Assembly: GCA_028724185.1 (NCBI GenBank)
Contig: JAQYDN010000009.1
Span: forward strand, 1-56,964
Length of the DNA stretch: 56,964 bases
Source: Bacillota bacterium
Lineage (GTDB): Bacteria > Bacillota > Clostridia > Tissierellales > Peptoniphilaceae
Direction of reading: 5' to 3'
How positions within the stretch are numbered: the stretch's first letter is position 1; each line of letters opens with the position of its first letter. Positions 24,431-31,310 of this stretch are shown here, piece after piece. Under the pieces are notes generated by a model, which was given only the letters and a program-made list of their open reading frames with translations, was not told the origin of the DNA and made no database searches. Both the position numbers and the translations under genes were made by a program.

Positions 24431-25752
24431 CGAAGCGCATAATCCTATCGGCCGGACAGTCCTCCGCGGGAAAGACGACGCTCACCATGGGACTGATACG
24501 CGCCCTCTCGCGGCGCGGTCTTCGCGTCGCATCGGCGAAGATCGGACCCGACTATATCGACCCGATGTATCACAGGATGTTGGGGACGCGCGGGTACAAC
24601 CTCGATCATTTTTTAATGGAGGACGATTATATTCATCGCCTCTTACACGAGATGGAACGAGAGGATATCGTCGTCATGGAAGGCGCCATGGGATACTACG
24701 ACGGCATCGGCGCGACGTCCGAATCGTCCTGCGCGGAGATGAGCGTCTTTACGGATACGCCGAGCATCTTGATCTTTAGCGGAAAGGGGAGGGGATTGAG
24801 CCTCGCCGCCGAGATTCAAGGGTTCTTAAATTTTAAAGAAAACCGCATCGCCGGGATCATCCTAAACGAGACGAAGCCGTCGATGTATGCCTACTATAAA
24901 AAAATCGTCGAAGAAGAGACGGATCTCGCCCTGTTGGGATGTGTTCCGAAGATAGACGTCGCGCTCCCCTCCAGATACCTCGGTCTCTATCTGCCGTCCG
25001 AGATCGACGCCTTTATGGATTACGCGGAGCAGATGGCGGATGCGGTCGATCGATACGTCGACGTGGACAATCTCTTAGAAATCGCCGAGGTCGACGCGAC
25101 GCCCTCGCGGGAAACCGCCCCCCGGACGATCGCAAAGACGAGGGTCGCCATCGCGATGGACGACGCATTTCAATTTTACTACCGAGACGTCCTCGAGGAT
25201 TTCGAGCGCGCGGGTGTCGTATGGGTCCCGTTTTCTCCGCTTTCGGAGAGTCTGCCGAGGGGGATTTCGGGGATCTACTTGGGCGGAGGTTATCCCGAGC
25301 GCTACGGCGAGCCATTATCAAACAATAAAGCGCTGCGAGCAGATTTGACGGACTTTACGGAAAAAGGCGGCGTCCTCATCGCCGAGGGCGGCGGATGGTT
25401 GAGCTTATTGGAATCGATCGACGGGACGTCCGGCTGGGGTCTGTTTCCGGGACGCGCCGAGATGACGGATCGCTTGGTACATTTCGGCTATCACGAGATG
25501 ACGGCGAAAGAGGACGGGTTGTTACTTAAGAAAGGGGAGAGCGTGCCGGTGCACGAATTTCACTACGCGAAAGCCTCCGAGGAAGGCGACGGATTTAGAT
25601 TGATAAAGCCGCACGGGGCGCGCGAGCGCGTATCCGGCTACCATACGCCTTCGATCTATGCCGGATTCCAACACATCCACTTGAGCGGCAATGAAAAGAT
25701 GAGGACGCGCGTATTGTGCGCGCTGGAGGAGGCGGAAGTATGGCGGGGTTGA
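24427..25752 (+). CDS. cbiA: Cobyrinate a,c-diamide synthase homologue lacking the glutaminase Cys
   Basis: A 441-residue protein of the CobB/CbiA family, which amidates the a and c side chains of cobyrinate using ATP and glutamine. The N-terminal ATPase domain has SAGQSSAGKTTLTMGL and KIGPDYIDPMYH; the C-terminal class I glutaminase-like domain has IYLGGGYPE (about 283-291) and HEFHY (376-380). In the nucleophile elbow, where the family has AECGG, this protein reads AEGGG: residue 321 is Gly (GGC at 25387-25389) instead of Cys. No nearby Cys can take its place. It may use free ammonia, borrow another glutaminase, or be impaired. It overlaps the GNAT gene by 4 nt and cbiP by 13 nt. Confidence 0.88.
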   Translation: MTKRIILSAGQSSAGKTTLTMGLIRALSRRGLRVASAKIGPDYIDPMYHRMLGTRGYNLDHFLMEDDYIHRLLHEMEREDIVVMEGAMGYYDGIGATSESSCAEMSVFTDTPSILIFSGKGRGLSLAAEIQGFLNFKENRIAGIILNETKPSMYAYYKKIVEEETDLALLGCVPKIDVALPSRYLGLYLPSEIDAFMDYAEQMADAVDRYVDVDNLLEIAEVDATPSRETAPRTIAKTRVAIAMDDAFQFYYRDVLEDFERAGVVWVPFSPLSESLPRGISGIYLGGGYPERYGEPLSNNKALRADLTDFTEKGGVLIAEGGGWLSLLESIDGTSGWGLFPGRAEMTDRLVHFGYHEMTAKEDGLLLKKGESVPVHEFHYAKASEEGDGFRLIKPHGARERVSGYHTPSIYAGFQHIHLSGNEKMRTRVLCALEEAEVWRG

Positions 25753-27203
25753 TCGTACTGGGGACGGCGTCGAATGCCGGAAAGAGCGCGATGGTCGCGG
25801 CGCTATTGAGAATCTATGCGGACAGGGGTCTTGCGGTCTGTCCGTTTAAGGCGCAAAATATGGCGTTAAACAGCGGCGTTACGCGCGACGGTTCGGAGAT
25901 CGGACGCGCGCAGCTTATGCAGGCGGAGGCGGCGCGCATCGAGGCCGACGCGCGGATGAACCCCGTACTCCTCAAGCCGACGGGAAACGGCGTGAGCCAG
26001 GTGATCGTAAACGGGCGCGTGTATAAGAATATGAAGACGCGGGAGTATTACCGCGAGAAGGAAGACTTCTTGAGAAAAGCTATCGCTGCGTACCGCTCGC
26101 TCGAATCGGAATACGACCTCGTCATCGCGGAGGGCGCGGGGAGTGCGTCGGAAATCAACTTAAAGGACGTCGACATCGTCAACATGGGCTTTGCCAAGGC
26201 GGTAAATATTCCCGCGGTTCTCGTCGCAGACATCGACCGCGGCGGAATGTTCGGCTCCGTCGTCGGCACGTACGAATTGTTCGACGCGAGGGAACGCGAA
26301 CTCTTTCGGGGGACGATCGTCAACAAATTTCGGGGAGATGTCTCCATATTGGAATCGGGCCTTCGCTTTCTCGAAGAGAGGACGAAGACGCCGGTTTTGG
26401 GCGTCGTGCCCCATGCCGACGTGCAGCTCGATGCGGAAGATTCGCTGTCAAATCCCGTCGGGACGACGGATAGGGGTGCGATCGATATCGCCGTCGTTCG
26501 CCTGCCCTATATGTCGAATGTGACGGATGTGGCGCCTTTTTACAGGTACCCGGACGTCTCGATTCGTTTTATCGAGCGCGTGGAATCTTTCGGCGATCCC
26601 GACCTCCTCGTCATCCCGGGAACCAAGAACACGATGACGGATTTAACGTGGCTCAAGGAATCGGGTATCTACGCGCGCATATTACGCCACGCCGCCTCGG
26701 GAAAGTATGTATTCGGGATATGCGGTGGCTTTCAAATGCTCGGCGACGTGTTGAAAGACCCCGAGGGGATCGAGTGCGCGGGCGAGGCGGACGGGCTGCG
26801 GCTCATTCCGATGGTTACGGAACTGTGCAGCGAAAAAGAGCAGCACCGCGTCGAAACCACCCTGGCCTGCGGCGGCGATCTCTTGAAGGGAGCCGAGGGA
26901 TTGAAAGTCGAGGGATACGAGATTCACATGGGTCGAAGCGTGATTTCGGGAACCGTCGATGCCTTGACCGAAAACGGCGGCGTCGTAAGAGACGGGCGTA
27001 TCTACGGGACTTATATCCACGGATTTTTCGACGCGCCCGAAGTGGCCGATGTCCTCGTCGATCGCTTGCGGACGAGTAAGGGGATGTCGGGAGACAACCC
27101 CTTGCCTTACGACGTGTTTAAAGAAGGGGAGTACGATCGCTTGGCACACGTCGTGCGCGAGTCGATCGATATGCGCGCACTCGATGAGATAATCGGACTT
27201 TAA
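25740..27203 (+). CDS. cbiP: Cobyric acid synthase
   Basis: A 487-residue CobQ/CbiP amidotransferase, which amidates side chains b, d, e and g of adenosylcobyrinate a,c-diamide. The N-terminal synthetase domain has TASNAGKSAMVAALLR, PFKAQNMALNS and EGAGSASEINL. The C-terminal glutaminase domain keeps its nucleophile (C328 in FGICGGFQMLG) and the His of YIHGFFD. ATG 25740 is used: GGAGGAGGCGG precedes it and MAGLIVLGTASNAGKS is the family N terminus. It overlaps cbiA by 13 nt. The intact Cys here contrasts with its loss in the neighbouring CbiA. Confidence 0.95.
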   Translation: MAGLIVLGTASNAGKSAMVAALLRIYADRGLAVCPFKAQNMALNSGVTRDGSEIGRAQLMQAEAARIEADARMNPVLLKPTGNGVSQVIVNGRVYKNMKTREYYREKEDFLRKAIAAYRSLESEYDLVIAEGAGSASEINLKDVDIVNMGFAKAVNIPAVLVADIDRGGMFGSVVGTYELFDARERELFRGTIVNKFRGDVSILESGLRFLEERTKTPVLGVVPHADVQLDAEDSLSNPVGTTDRGAIDIAVVRLPYMSNVTDVAPFYRYPDVSIRFIERVESFGDPDLLVIPGTKNTMTDLTWLKESGIYARILRHAASGKYVFGICGGFQMLGDVLKDPEGIECAGEADGLRLIPMVTELCSEKEQHRVETTLACGGDLLKGAEGLKVEGYEIHMGRSVISGTVDALTENGGVVRDGRIYGTYIHGFFDAPEVADVLVDRLRTSKGMSGDNPLPYDVFKEGEYDRLAHVVRESIDMRALDEIIGL

Positions 27204-27220
27204 GTATACGATGAGACGCT

Positions 27221-27259
27221 GACGCCTCGATCCGGAAATAGACGGTTCGGGCGTTTTTT
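27221..27259 (+). terminator. Terminator after cbiP
   Basis: An imperfect stem: ACGCC/GGCGT at the base, then CGA/TCG and CC/GG above a bulge and one mismatch. It is followed by T6 at 27254-27259. Confidence 0.7.
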
Positions 27260-27289
27260 CTTGAATACATTGAAAAGGAGAAAAGGGGA

Positions 27290-27318
27290 CAAAAAAGACC
27301 GAAGACGAAAGTCTTCGG
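27290..27318 (-). terminator. Terminator of mgtE
   Basis: On the minus strand CCGAAGAC, a TTTC loop and GTCTTCGG form a perfect 8-bp stem followed by TCTTTTTT. It faces the cbiP terminator, so the convergent units are separated by two terminators. Confidence 0.9.
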
Positions 27319-27333
27319 CGGAGCTGTATGGTA

Positions 27334-28692
27334 TTAGACGAGTTTGGGAAGTAGGAGCGATGCAAGTCCCAGGAAAATAAAAAAGCCGCAGATGTCGGTG
27401 CACGTCGTCAGGAAGATGGGCGAGGAGATGGCCGGGTCGATCTTCGCCTTGTCGAAGAGCAGGGGAAGGAGAAATCCGACGATGCCTGCGATCATCATAT
27501 TGAGGATCATGGCCGCAAAGATGATCAATCCCAGATAGGCGTTGTGATATTTCAAGTAGAGAACCACGCCCGCGAACAGGCCGATGACCGCGCCGTTAAA
27601 CAAGCCGAGGCAGATCTCTTTGACGATGAGCGGCAGGTCGTCTTCCAAGGTGATCTCGCCTCGCACCAAACTGGTCAACACGATGGAGAGCGTTTGGTTT
27701 CCGGCATTGCCGCCCATCCCCGTGACGATCGGCATGGCGGCGGCGAGGGCGACGACCTGGCTGATCGTCGATTCGAACATACTGACGACGGCGGAGGCTA
27801 AAAAGGCGGTAAAGAGGTTGATCACGAGCCACGGCAGGCGACTCTTGATCGAGTGGAAAAAATGTGAGTCGTATTCCTCGTCCTTCGAAACCCCGCCGAC
27901 GGCGAGCATATCTTCGTTATGTTCTTCTTCCATGACGTCGATGATGTCGTCGCTCGTGATGACACCTAAGATCGCCAAGTTTTTGTTGACGACGGGGAGA
28001 TATTTCAAGTCGTATTTATAGATGAGATTCGAGGCCTCCTCCTGGTCCTCGTCGGCGTAGACGTAGAAGGGGCTGTCGTCGATCAGGTCGGCGAGTGGCT
28101 TGAAACCGGGTGCGACGAGGATATCCCGAAGATCGACGATTCCCTGAATGCGGTGAAGGTCGTCTGTGATAAAGATCGATTCGATGATTTCGGTCGTCGG
28201 CGCGATCTCCTTAATTTTAAGAAGTGCCTCTTTGACGGTGAGCGACTGTTTGAGCGAGAGAAACTCCGTCGTCATAATCCTCGCGGCGCTGTCCTCGTCG
28301 TAGGAAAGGATCATCGTCAAAATATCCGAATCGCTTTTCTTCATATAATTAAGGACGTCTTTGCGCCGTTGCGTTCCTAAGAGACCCAGCAGGTCGGCCG
28401 CATCGGCGTTGACCATAAAACTGAAGATGTCGATGAGTTCCTTGGTCGAGTAGAAACGCATCATCTGACGTTGCAGTTCCTCTTCCGCATTTTCCATAAG
28501 TTCGGCGACGCGCTCCGCATCGAGCATAAACAAAAAGTATTGGAGATCGGGCGCGTCCATATCTTCCAACACCCGATCGATGTCCACGGCGTGAAATTCG
28601 TCGATAAGGGATTTGGCGTCTTCGACGGTCCCGCCGCGTATGACGGTATCGAGCTGTTCTTTTAACAAATTGTAATCAAATTCATATTCCAT
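27334..28692 (-). CDS. mgtE: Magnesium transporter MgtE
   Basis: A 452-residue Mg2+ channel/transporter. The cytosolic N domain (helical, about 1-130) is followed by two CBS domains (about 130-255) that sense Mg2+, then a plug helix and five membrane helices from about 285. The pore signature GMGGNAGNQT is present. The start chosen is the internal ATG at 28692, because AGGAG lies 9 nt before it. The ATG at 28701 follows that site directly, with no spacer, and would add only three residues. Monocistronic, with a TGCTATAAT promoter and its own terminator. No Mg2+ riboswitch can be fitted into the short leader. Confidence 0.94.
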   Translation of the reverse strand: MEYEFDYNLLKEQLDTVIRGGTVEDAKSLIDEFHAVDIDRVLEDMDAPDLQYFLFMLDAERVAELMENAEEELQRQMMRFYSTKELIDIFSFMVNADAADLLGLLGTQRRKDVLNYMKKSDSDILTMILSYDEDSAARIMTTEFLSLKQSLTVKEALLKIKEIAPTTEIIESIFITDDLHRIQGIVDLRDILVAPGFKPLADLIDDSPFYVYADEDQEEASNLIYKYDLKYLPVVNKNLAILGVITSDDIIDVMEEEHNEDMLAVGGVSKDEEYDSHFFHSIKSRLPWLVINLFTAFLASAVVSMFESTISQVVALAAAMPIVTGMGGNAGNQTLSIVLTSLVRGEITLEDDLPLIVKEICLGLFNGAVIGLFAGVVLYLKYHNAYLGLIIFAAMILNMMIAGIVGFLLPLLFDKAKIDPAISSPIFLTTCTDICGFFIFLGLASLLLPKLV

Positions 28693-28723
28693 GAGTATCA
28701 TCTCCTGTCGAGGGTTCCTTTAT

Positions 28724-28732
28724 ATTATAGCA
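28724..28732 (-). promoter_or_regulatory. Promoter of mgtE (extended -10)
   Basis: The minus-strand reading is TGCTATAAT, about 32 nt before the mgtE start. No good -35 is visible 17 bp further up. Confidence 0.65.
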
Positions 28733-28791
28733 TTGAACGGAGTCCGGCGTCGAAAGATGAGCAAAGTAGCGATGTCAAGTAAATGGGCCGT

Positions 28792-28855
28792 AAAGTCATA
28801 TAACTGTAACAAACAAGTAACATAAATGACTTTTGAAATAGTTACATTCTGTAAC
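28792..28855. promoter_or_regulatory. GTAAC-repeat operator region before the NlpC/P60 gene (WalR-like)
   Basis: TGTAAC (28805-28810) and AGTAAC (28816-28821) are direct repeats separated by 5 nt, one mismatch from the WalR box TGTWAH-N5-TGTWAH. They sit between the arms of an 8-bp perfect inverted repeat, AAAGTCAT (28792-28799) and ATGACTTT (28826-28833). A second element is the palindrome GTTACA-TTC-TGTAAC (28841-28855), which covers the -35. Other regulators are possible. Confidence 0.55.
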
Positions 28856-28870
28856 TAACTGTGGTATAAT
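28842..28870 (+). promoter_or_regulatory. Promoter of the NlpC/P60 gene
   Basis: TATAAT at 28865-28870 is extended by TG at 28862-28863, and TTACAT (28842-28847) lies at the -35 position with a 17-bp spacer. The palindrome over the -35 suggests regulated access for polymerase. About 95 nt of leader follow. Confidence 0.65.
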
Positions 28871-28930
28871 TTCCAAAGATCATTAAGAAAAGTCTAATTT
28901 TCCAAAAGTATTCATCTTGTGAGTTTGGAC

Positions 28931-28975
28931 ATGGAACGAATGAGATCTATAATTAAGGAGTGGAACATTCAATGA
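28931..28975 (+). other. Possible 14-codon leader reading frame before the NlpC/P60 gene
   Basis: ATG 28931 opens a frame reading MERMRSIIKEWNIQ. Its TGA (28973-28975) overlaps the next ATG as ATGA. The frame also contains the main gene's ribosome binding site. Its own ribosome binding site is weak, so it may be chance. Confidence 0.2.
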
Positions 28976-30060
28976 ATCATAAAATCAAGCTTACCATCGG
29001 AACGGCTGCTTTAGCCCTCATTTCGGTCGTAGGTTTAAGAGATACAGGCGTATTCGTACAAGACCACAATACGACGTTATATAGCGGCAAGAAGTTGAGC
29101 TTCGCTATCGAAGAAAAGGCAAACATCGTCGACTCTACGGATAATGGTTACATAATCCAAAAGGGAAATGCCAAGGTAACCGTCCCCAAACAAAAGGTTC
29201 TCGTTACCGAGGGAAAACCCCAACACTATGTCGTTAAGAAAAATGCCATTTTGAGACGTAACGGAAAAGTTGTCAGAAACCTCTTCGTCGGTGAGACGCT
29301 CGATTCGGTCAAGCACTATAAAAACGGCGTCGCCGTCAATACGGCGGACGGTCTCTACGGATCGGTAGAATATGGTTACATTGAAGCGGTCCCCGGTCCT
29401 TACGTCACATCGGCTAAAGTCAAACAAGACTTAAAACTTGAAAACGCAAACGGCGTCTACAATCTTAAAAAAGACCAACCCGTCAAGGTCGTCAGCTATC
29501 AAGGCGGTCTCTTTATCATCGTCGACGACAACGGCAAGGATTTCCAAATCGATCCAAATTACCTCGATTTCGGGGAAGGCGGCGTACAAGCTGCTAAGCG
29601 CGAAGTCGTTCAACAACAAGCGCCCCAGGCCAACAACAAACCGGCAGCCGCACCGAGCACCGATGCCGCCGCCCCCAAGGTAGACGGCGCAAAGGCGCAA
29701 CGCGTCATCAACTCCGCTTACAATAAGCTCGGCACCCCCTACGTATGGGGCGGTACCAGTGCCAAGGGATACGATTGTTCGGGTCTCGTGTATGCCGTTT
29801 ATGTCAACGAACTCGGTATTTCCCTTCCCAGAACGTCTTCGGCACAGTCCAAGGTAGGGACGCAAGTTTCCAGATCGAATTTGCAACCGGGCGACCTTCT
29901 CTTCTTTAACACTGTCGGAAGCGGCGTAAGCCACGTCGGTATTTACATCGGCAACGACGTCTTTATCCACGCTTCCAGCGGAAGTGCAAAAGTAAGAGAA
30001 AGCAAGTTGTCGGAAAAATACTACAGCACGCGCTTTGTCAATGCGACGAGAGTCCTGTAA
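28972..30060 (+). CDS. Secreted NlpC/P60 cell-wall endopeptidase with SH3-like domains
   Basis: A 362-residue exported peptidoglycan hydrolase. Residues 4-21 form an N-terminal hydrophobic signal or anchor. Two SH3-like beta segments (about 35-140 and 143-200) probably bind the wall. A Gln/Pro/Ala-rich linker at 213-238 leads to the NlpC/P60 papain-like domain (about 240-362), with the triad C269 in YDCSGL, H321 in SHVGIY and H333 in FIHASS. Such domains cut gamma-D-Glu-diamino acid bonds. ATG 28972 is preferred over GTG 28960: AAGGAG ends at 28959, giving 12 nt to the ATG and none to the GTG. Regulated promoter upstream, terminator downstream. Confidence 0.9.
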   Translation: MNHKIKLTIGTAALALISVVGLRDTGVFVQDHNTTLYSGKKLSFAIEEKANIVDSTDNGYIIQKGNAKVTVPKQKVLVTEGKPQHYVVKKNAILRRNGKVVRNLFVGETLDSVKHYKNGVAVNTADGLYGSVEYGYIEAVPGPYVTSAKVKQDLKLENANGVYNLKKDQPVKVVSYQGGLFIIVDDNGKDFQIDPNYLDFGEGGVQAAKREVVQQQAPQANNKPAAAPSTDAAAPKVDGAKAQRVINSAYNKLGTPYVWGGTSAKGYDCSGLVYAVYVNELGISLPRTSSAQSKVGTQVSRSNLQPGDLLFFNTVGSGVSHVGIYIGNDVFIHASSGSAKVRESKLSEKYYSTRFVNATRVL

Positions 30061-30073
30061 TTAAAAATGAAAA

Positions 30074-30098
30074 AGAGCGGTAGCCCCGCTCTTTTTTT
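30074..30098 (+). terminator. Terminator between the NlpC/P60 gene and folD
   Basis: AGAGCGG (30074-30080) pairs with CCGCTCT (30086-30092) and is followed by T7. The folD ribosome binding site begins a few bases later, with no room for a separate -35/-10 pair. folD may therefore depend on read-through or on a promoter inside the upstream gene. Confidence 0.85.
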
Positions 30099-30111
30099 AG
30101 TAGGAGGAATT

Positions 30112-30933
30112 ATGAAATATGATCTGTCTCATCTGCGAGACGACTTACTGATGCAATTACAAGAAAAAGTGGCACGGGCGAGAGAACGCCAAGTCGGCTA
30201 TAAATTGCTCGTCCTGCGCGTCGGCGACAAGAAGTCGGACATCAGCTACGAAAATGCCATTAAAAAATCGGCGGAGCGCGTCGGCGTCGAGGTAGAGGCA
30301 TCCGACTTTGCCGAGCTCGCCACGGAGAGCGAGATCGTCTCTGAAATTAAGCGGGGGAATTTAGATAACACGATCGGAGGCATCCTCTTATTACAACCCC
30401 TCCCGGAACACTTGGACGCATATACGTTAAACAGCCTCATCGATCACGACAAGGACGTCGATTGCCTGACGCCCGCGAACCAATGGAAAATTTTTACGGG
30501 AAAGGGGACGATCTTTCCGGCGACTGCCAAAAGCGCCCTGCTCATCGCAAAGGACATGATGTCGCTCGAGGGGAAGAAGGTCCTCATCGTCAACCGATCC
30601 ATGGTGATCGGAAAGCCCCTCGCGATGATGTTGCTCGACGAGAATGCGACGGTGACGATCGCACACTCGAAGACCGAAAATATATCCGCGCTCGCAAGGG
30701 ACTACGATATCGTCGTGTACGGAACGGGGCAACCCGAATGGGTCGACGCCTCGTTCGTCTCCGAAGATCAATCGATTATCGACTGCGGAATCGCCTTTAA
30801 CGACGATGGCAAGATGGTCGGAGATGTCGATTTCGAAGCGGTGAAGGATCGCGTAAAACACGTCACCTCCGTGCCGGGCGGCGTCGGAAGTTTAACGAAT
30901 TTGCTGCTGCTGGACAACATGTTTAAGGGATAG
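30112..30933 (+). CDS. folD: Methylenetetrahydrofolate dehydrogenase / methenyltetrahydrofolate cyclohydrolase
   Basis: A 273-residue bifunctional folate enzyme that interconverts methylene-, methenyl- and 10-formyl-tetrahydrofolate using NAD(P). Family segments are SYENAIKKSAERVGV (substrate Tyr and catalytic Lys region), LLQPLPEHL, DVDCLTPAN, the nucleotide motif NRSMVIGKPLAMML and SVPGGVGSLTN. The Lys lies five to six residues after the Tyr, as I recall for clostridial FolD, rather than four. PxTA replaces the common PCTP. ATG 30112 follows TAGGAGG at the proper distance; a start at 30067 would translate through the terminator hairpin. Confidence 0.9.
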   Translation: MKYDLSHLRDDLLMQLQEKVARARERQVGYKLLVLRVGDKKSDISYENAIKKSAERVGVEVEASDFAELATESEIVSEIKRGNLDNTIGGILLLQPLPEHLDAYTLNSLIDHDKDVDCLTPANQWKIFTGKGTIFPATAKSALLIAKDMMSLEGKKVLIVNRSMVIGKPLAMMLLDENATVTIAHSKTENISALARDYDIVVYGTGQPEWVDASFVSEDQSIIDCGIAFNDDGKMVGDVDFEAVKDRVKHVTSVPGGVGSLTNLLLLDNMFKG

Positions 30934-30939
30934 GCGAAC

Positions 30940-30967
30940 GACTCTCGATACGATCGGGGGTCTTTTT
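30940..30967 (+). terminator. Terminator after folD
   Basis: GACTCTCGAT (30940-30949) pairs with ATCGGGGGTC (30953-30962) through U-G wobbles and is followed by T5. Between here and 31040 there is another GC-rich hairpin (GCGCCG/CGGCGC) without a T run and no recognisable gene. Confidence 0.75.
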
Positions 30968-31039
30968 CGCGATGTCGAGGTGTTTGATGAGATGCGCCGT
31001 TCGCCGTGCGGGGCGGCGCGTATTTAAATTTATTCATAT

Positions 31040-31067
31040 AAAAATCCCGACCTCTGTCGGGATTTTT
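31040..31067. terminator. Bidirectional terminator between folD and the small peptide gene
   Basis: ATCCCGAC and GTCGGGAT form a perfect stem around CTCT, with A5 on the left and T5 on the right. It lies 27 nt beyond the stop of the minus-strand peptide gene and also backs up the folD terminator. Confidence 0.9.
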
Positions 31068-31093
31068 GCGTATAGATGTAAGGGCCGTTTATT

Positions 31094-31240
31094 TTATCTT
31101 CTTCGATAGAGCTTCCAAGCCAAATAGCGTTTAAGCAGTCCGCCGGATGCTTTGCGTACGGGTTTGCGCGTTAAAAGTTTAAGACCTTGAGTAAAAGCTG
31201 CCAGTTTAATCAGATTTTTGGTAAATTTGGATAATTTCAT
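31094..31240 (-). CDS. Small, extremely basic peptide of 48 residues (unrecognised)
   Basis: On the minus strand an ATG at 31240 is preceded by a near-perfect ribosome binding site (AAGGAGG, 31246-31252, 5 nt before the ATG). It opens a 48-codon frame that begins MKLSKFTKNLIKLAAF and ends LAWKLYRRR. It has nine Lys, six Arg and no Asp or Glu, so the net charge is about +15. Hydrophobic residues are spaced so that amphipathic helices are possible. No Sec signal cleavage site is seen. It follows the PBP-like gene by 70 nt on the same strand and is followed by a terminator, so it is probably the last gene of that unit. I do not recognise a family. A nucleic-acid-binding, membrane-binding or antimicrobial-like role is possible but unproven. 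Confidence 0.7.
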   Translation of the reverse strand: MKLSKFTKNLIKLAAFTQGLKLLTRKPVRKASGGLLKRYLAWKLYRRR

Positions 31241-31310
31241 AGGTACCTCCTTCGCACTTATATGATAAGTACCCAGTCGCGCGTCGATTACTCAAGGGAT
31301 GGTGCAGATC

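Noticed and set aside
28702-28790. Mg2+-sensing riboswitch before mgtE
   Set aside because: The promoter lies only about 32 nt from the start, leaving no room for an M-box, and no conserved elements are seen.
30067-30111. Longer N terminus for folD
   Set aside because: It would translate through the terminator hairpin, has no ribosome binding site, and adds residues not found in the family.
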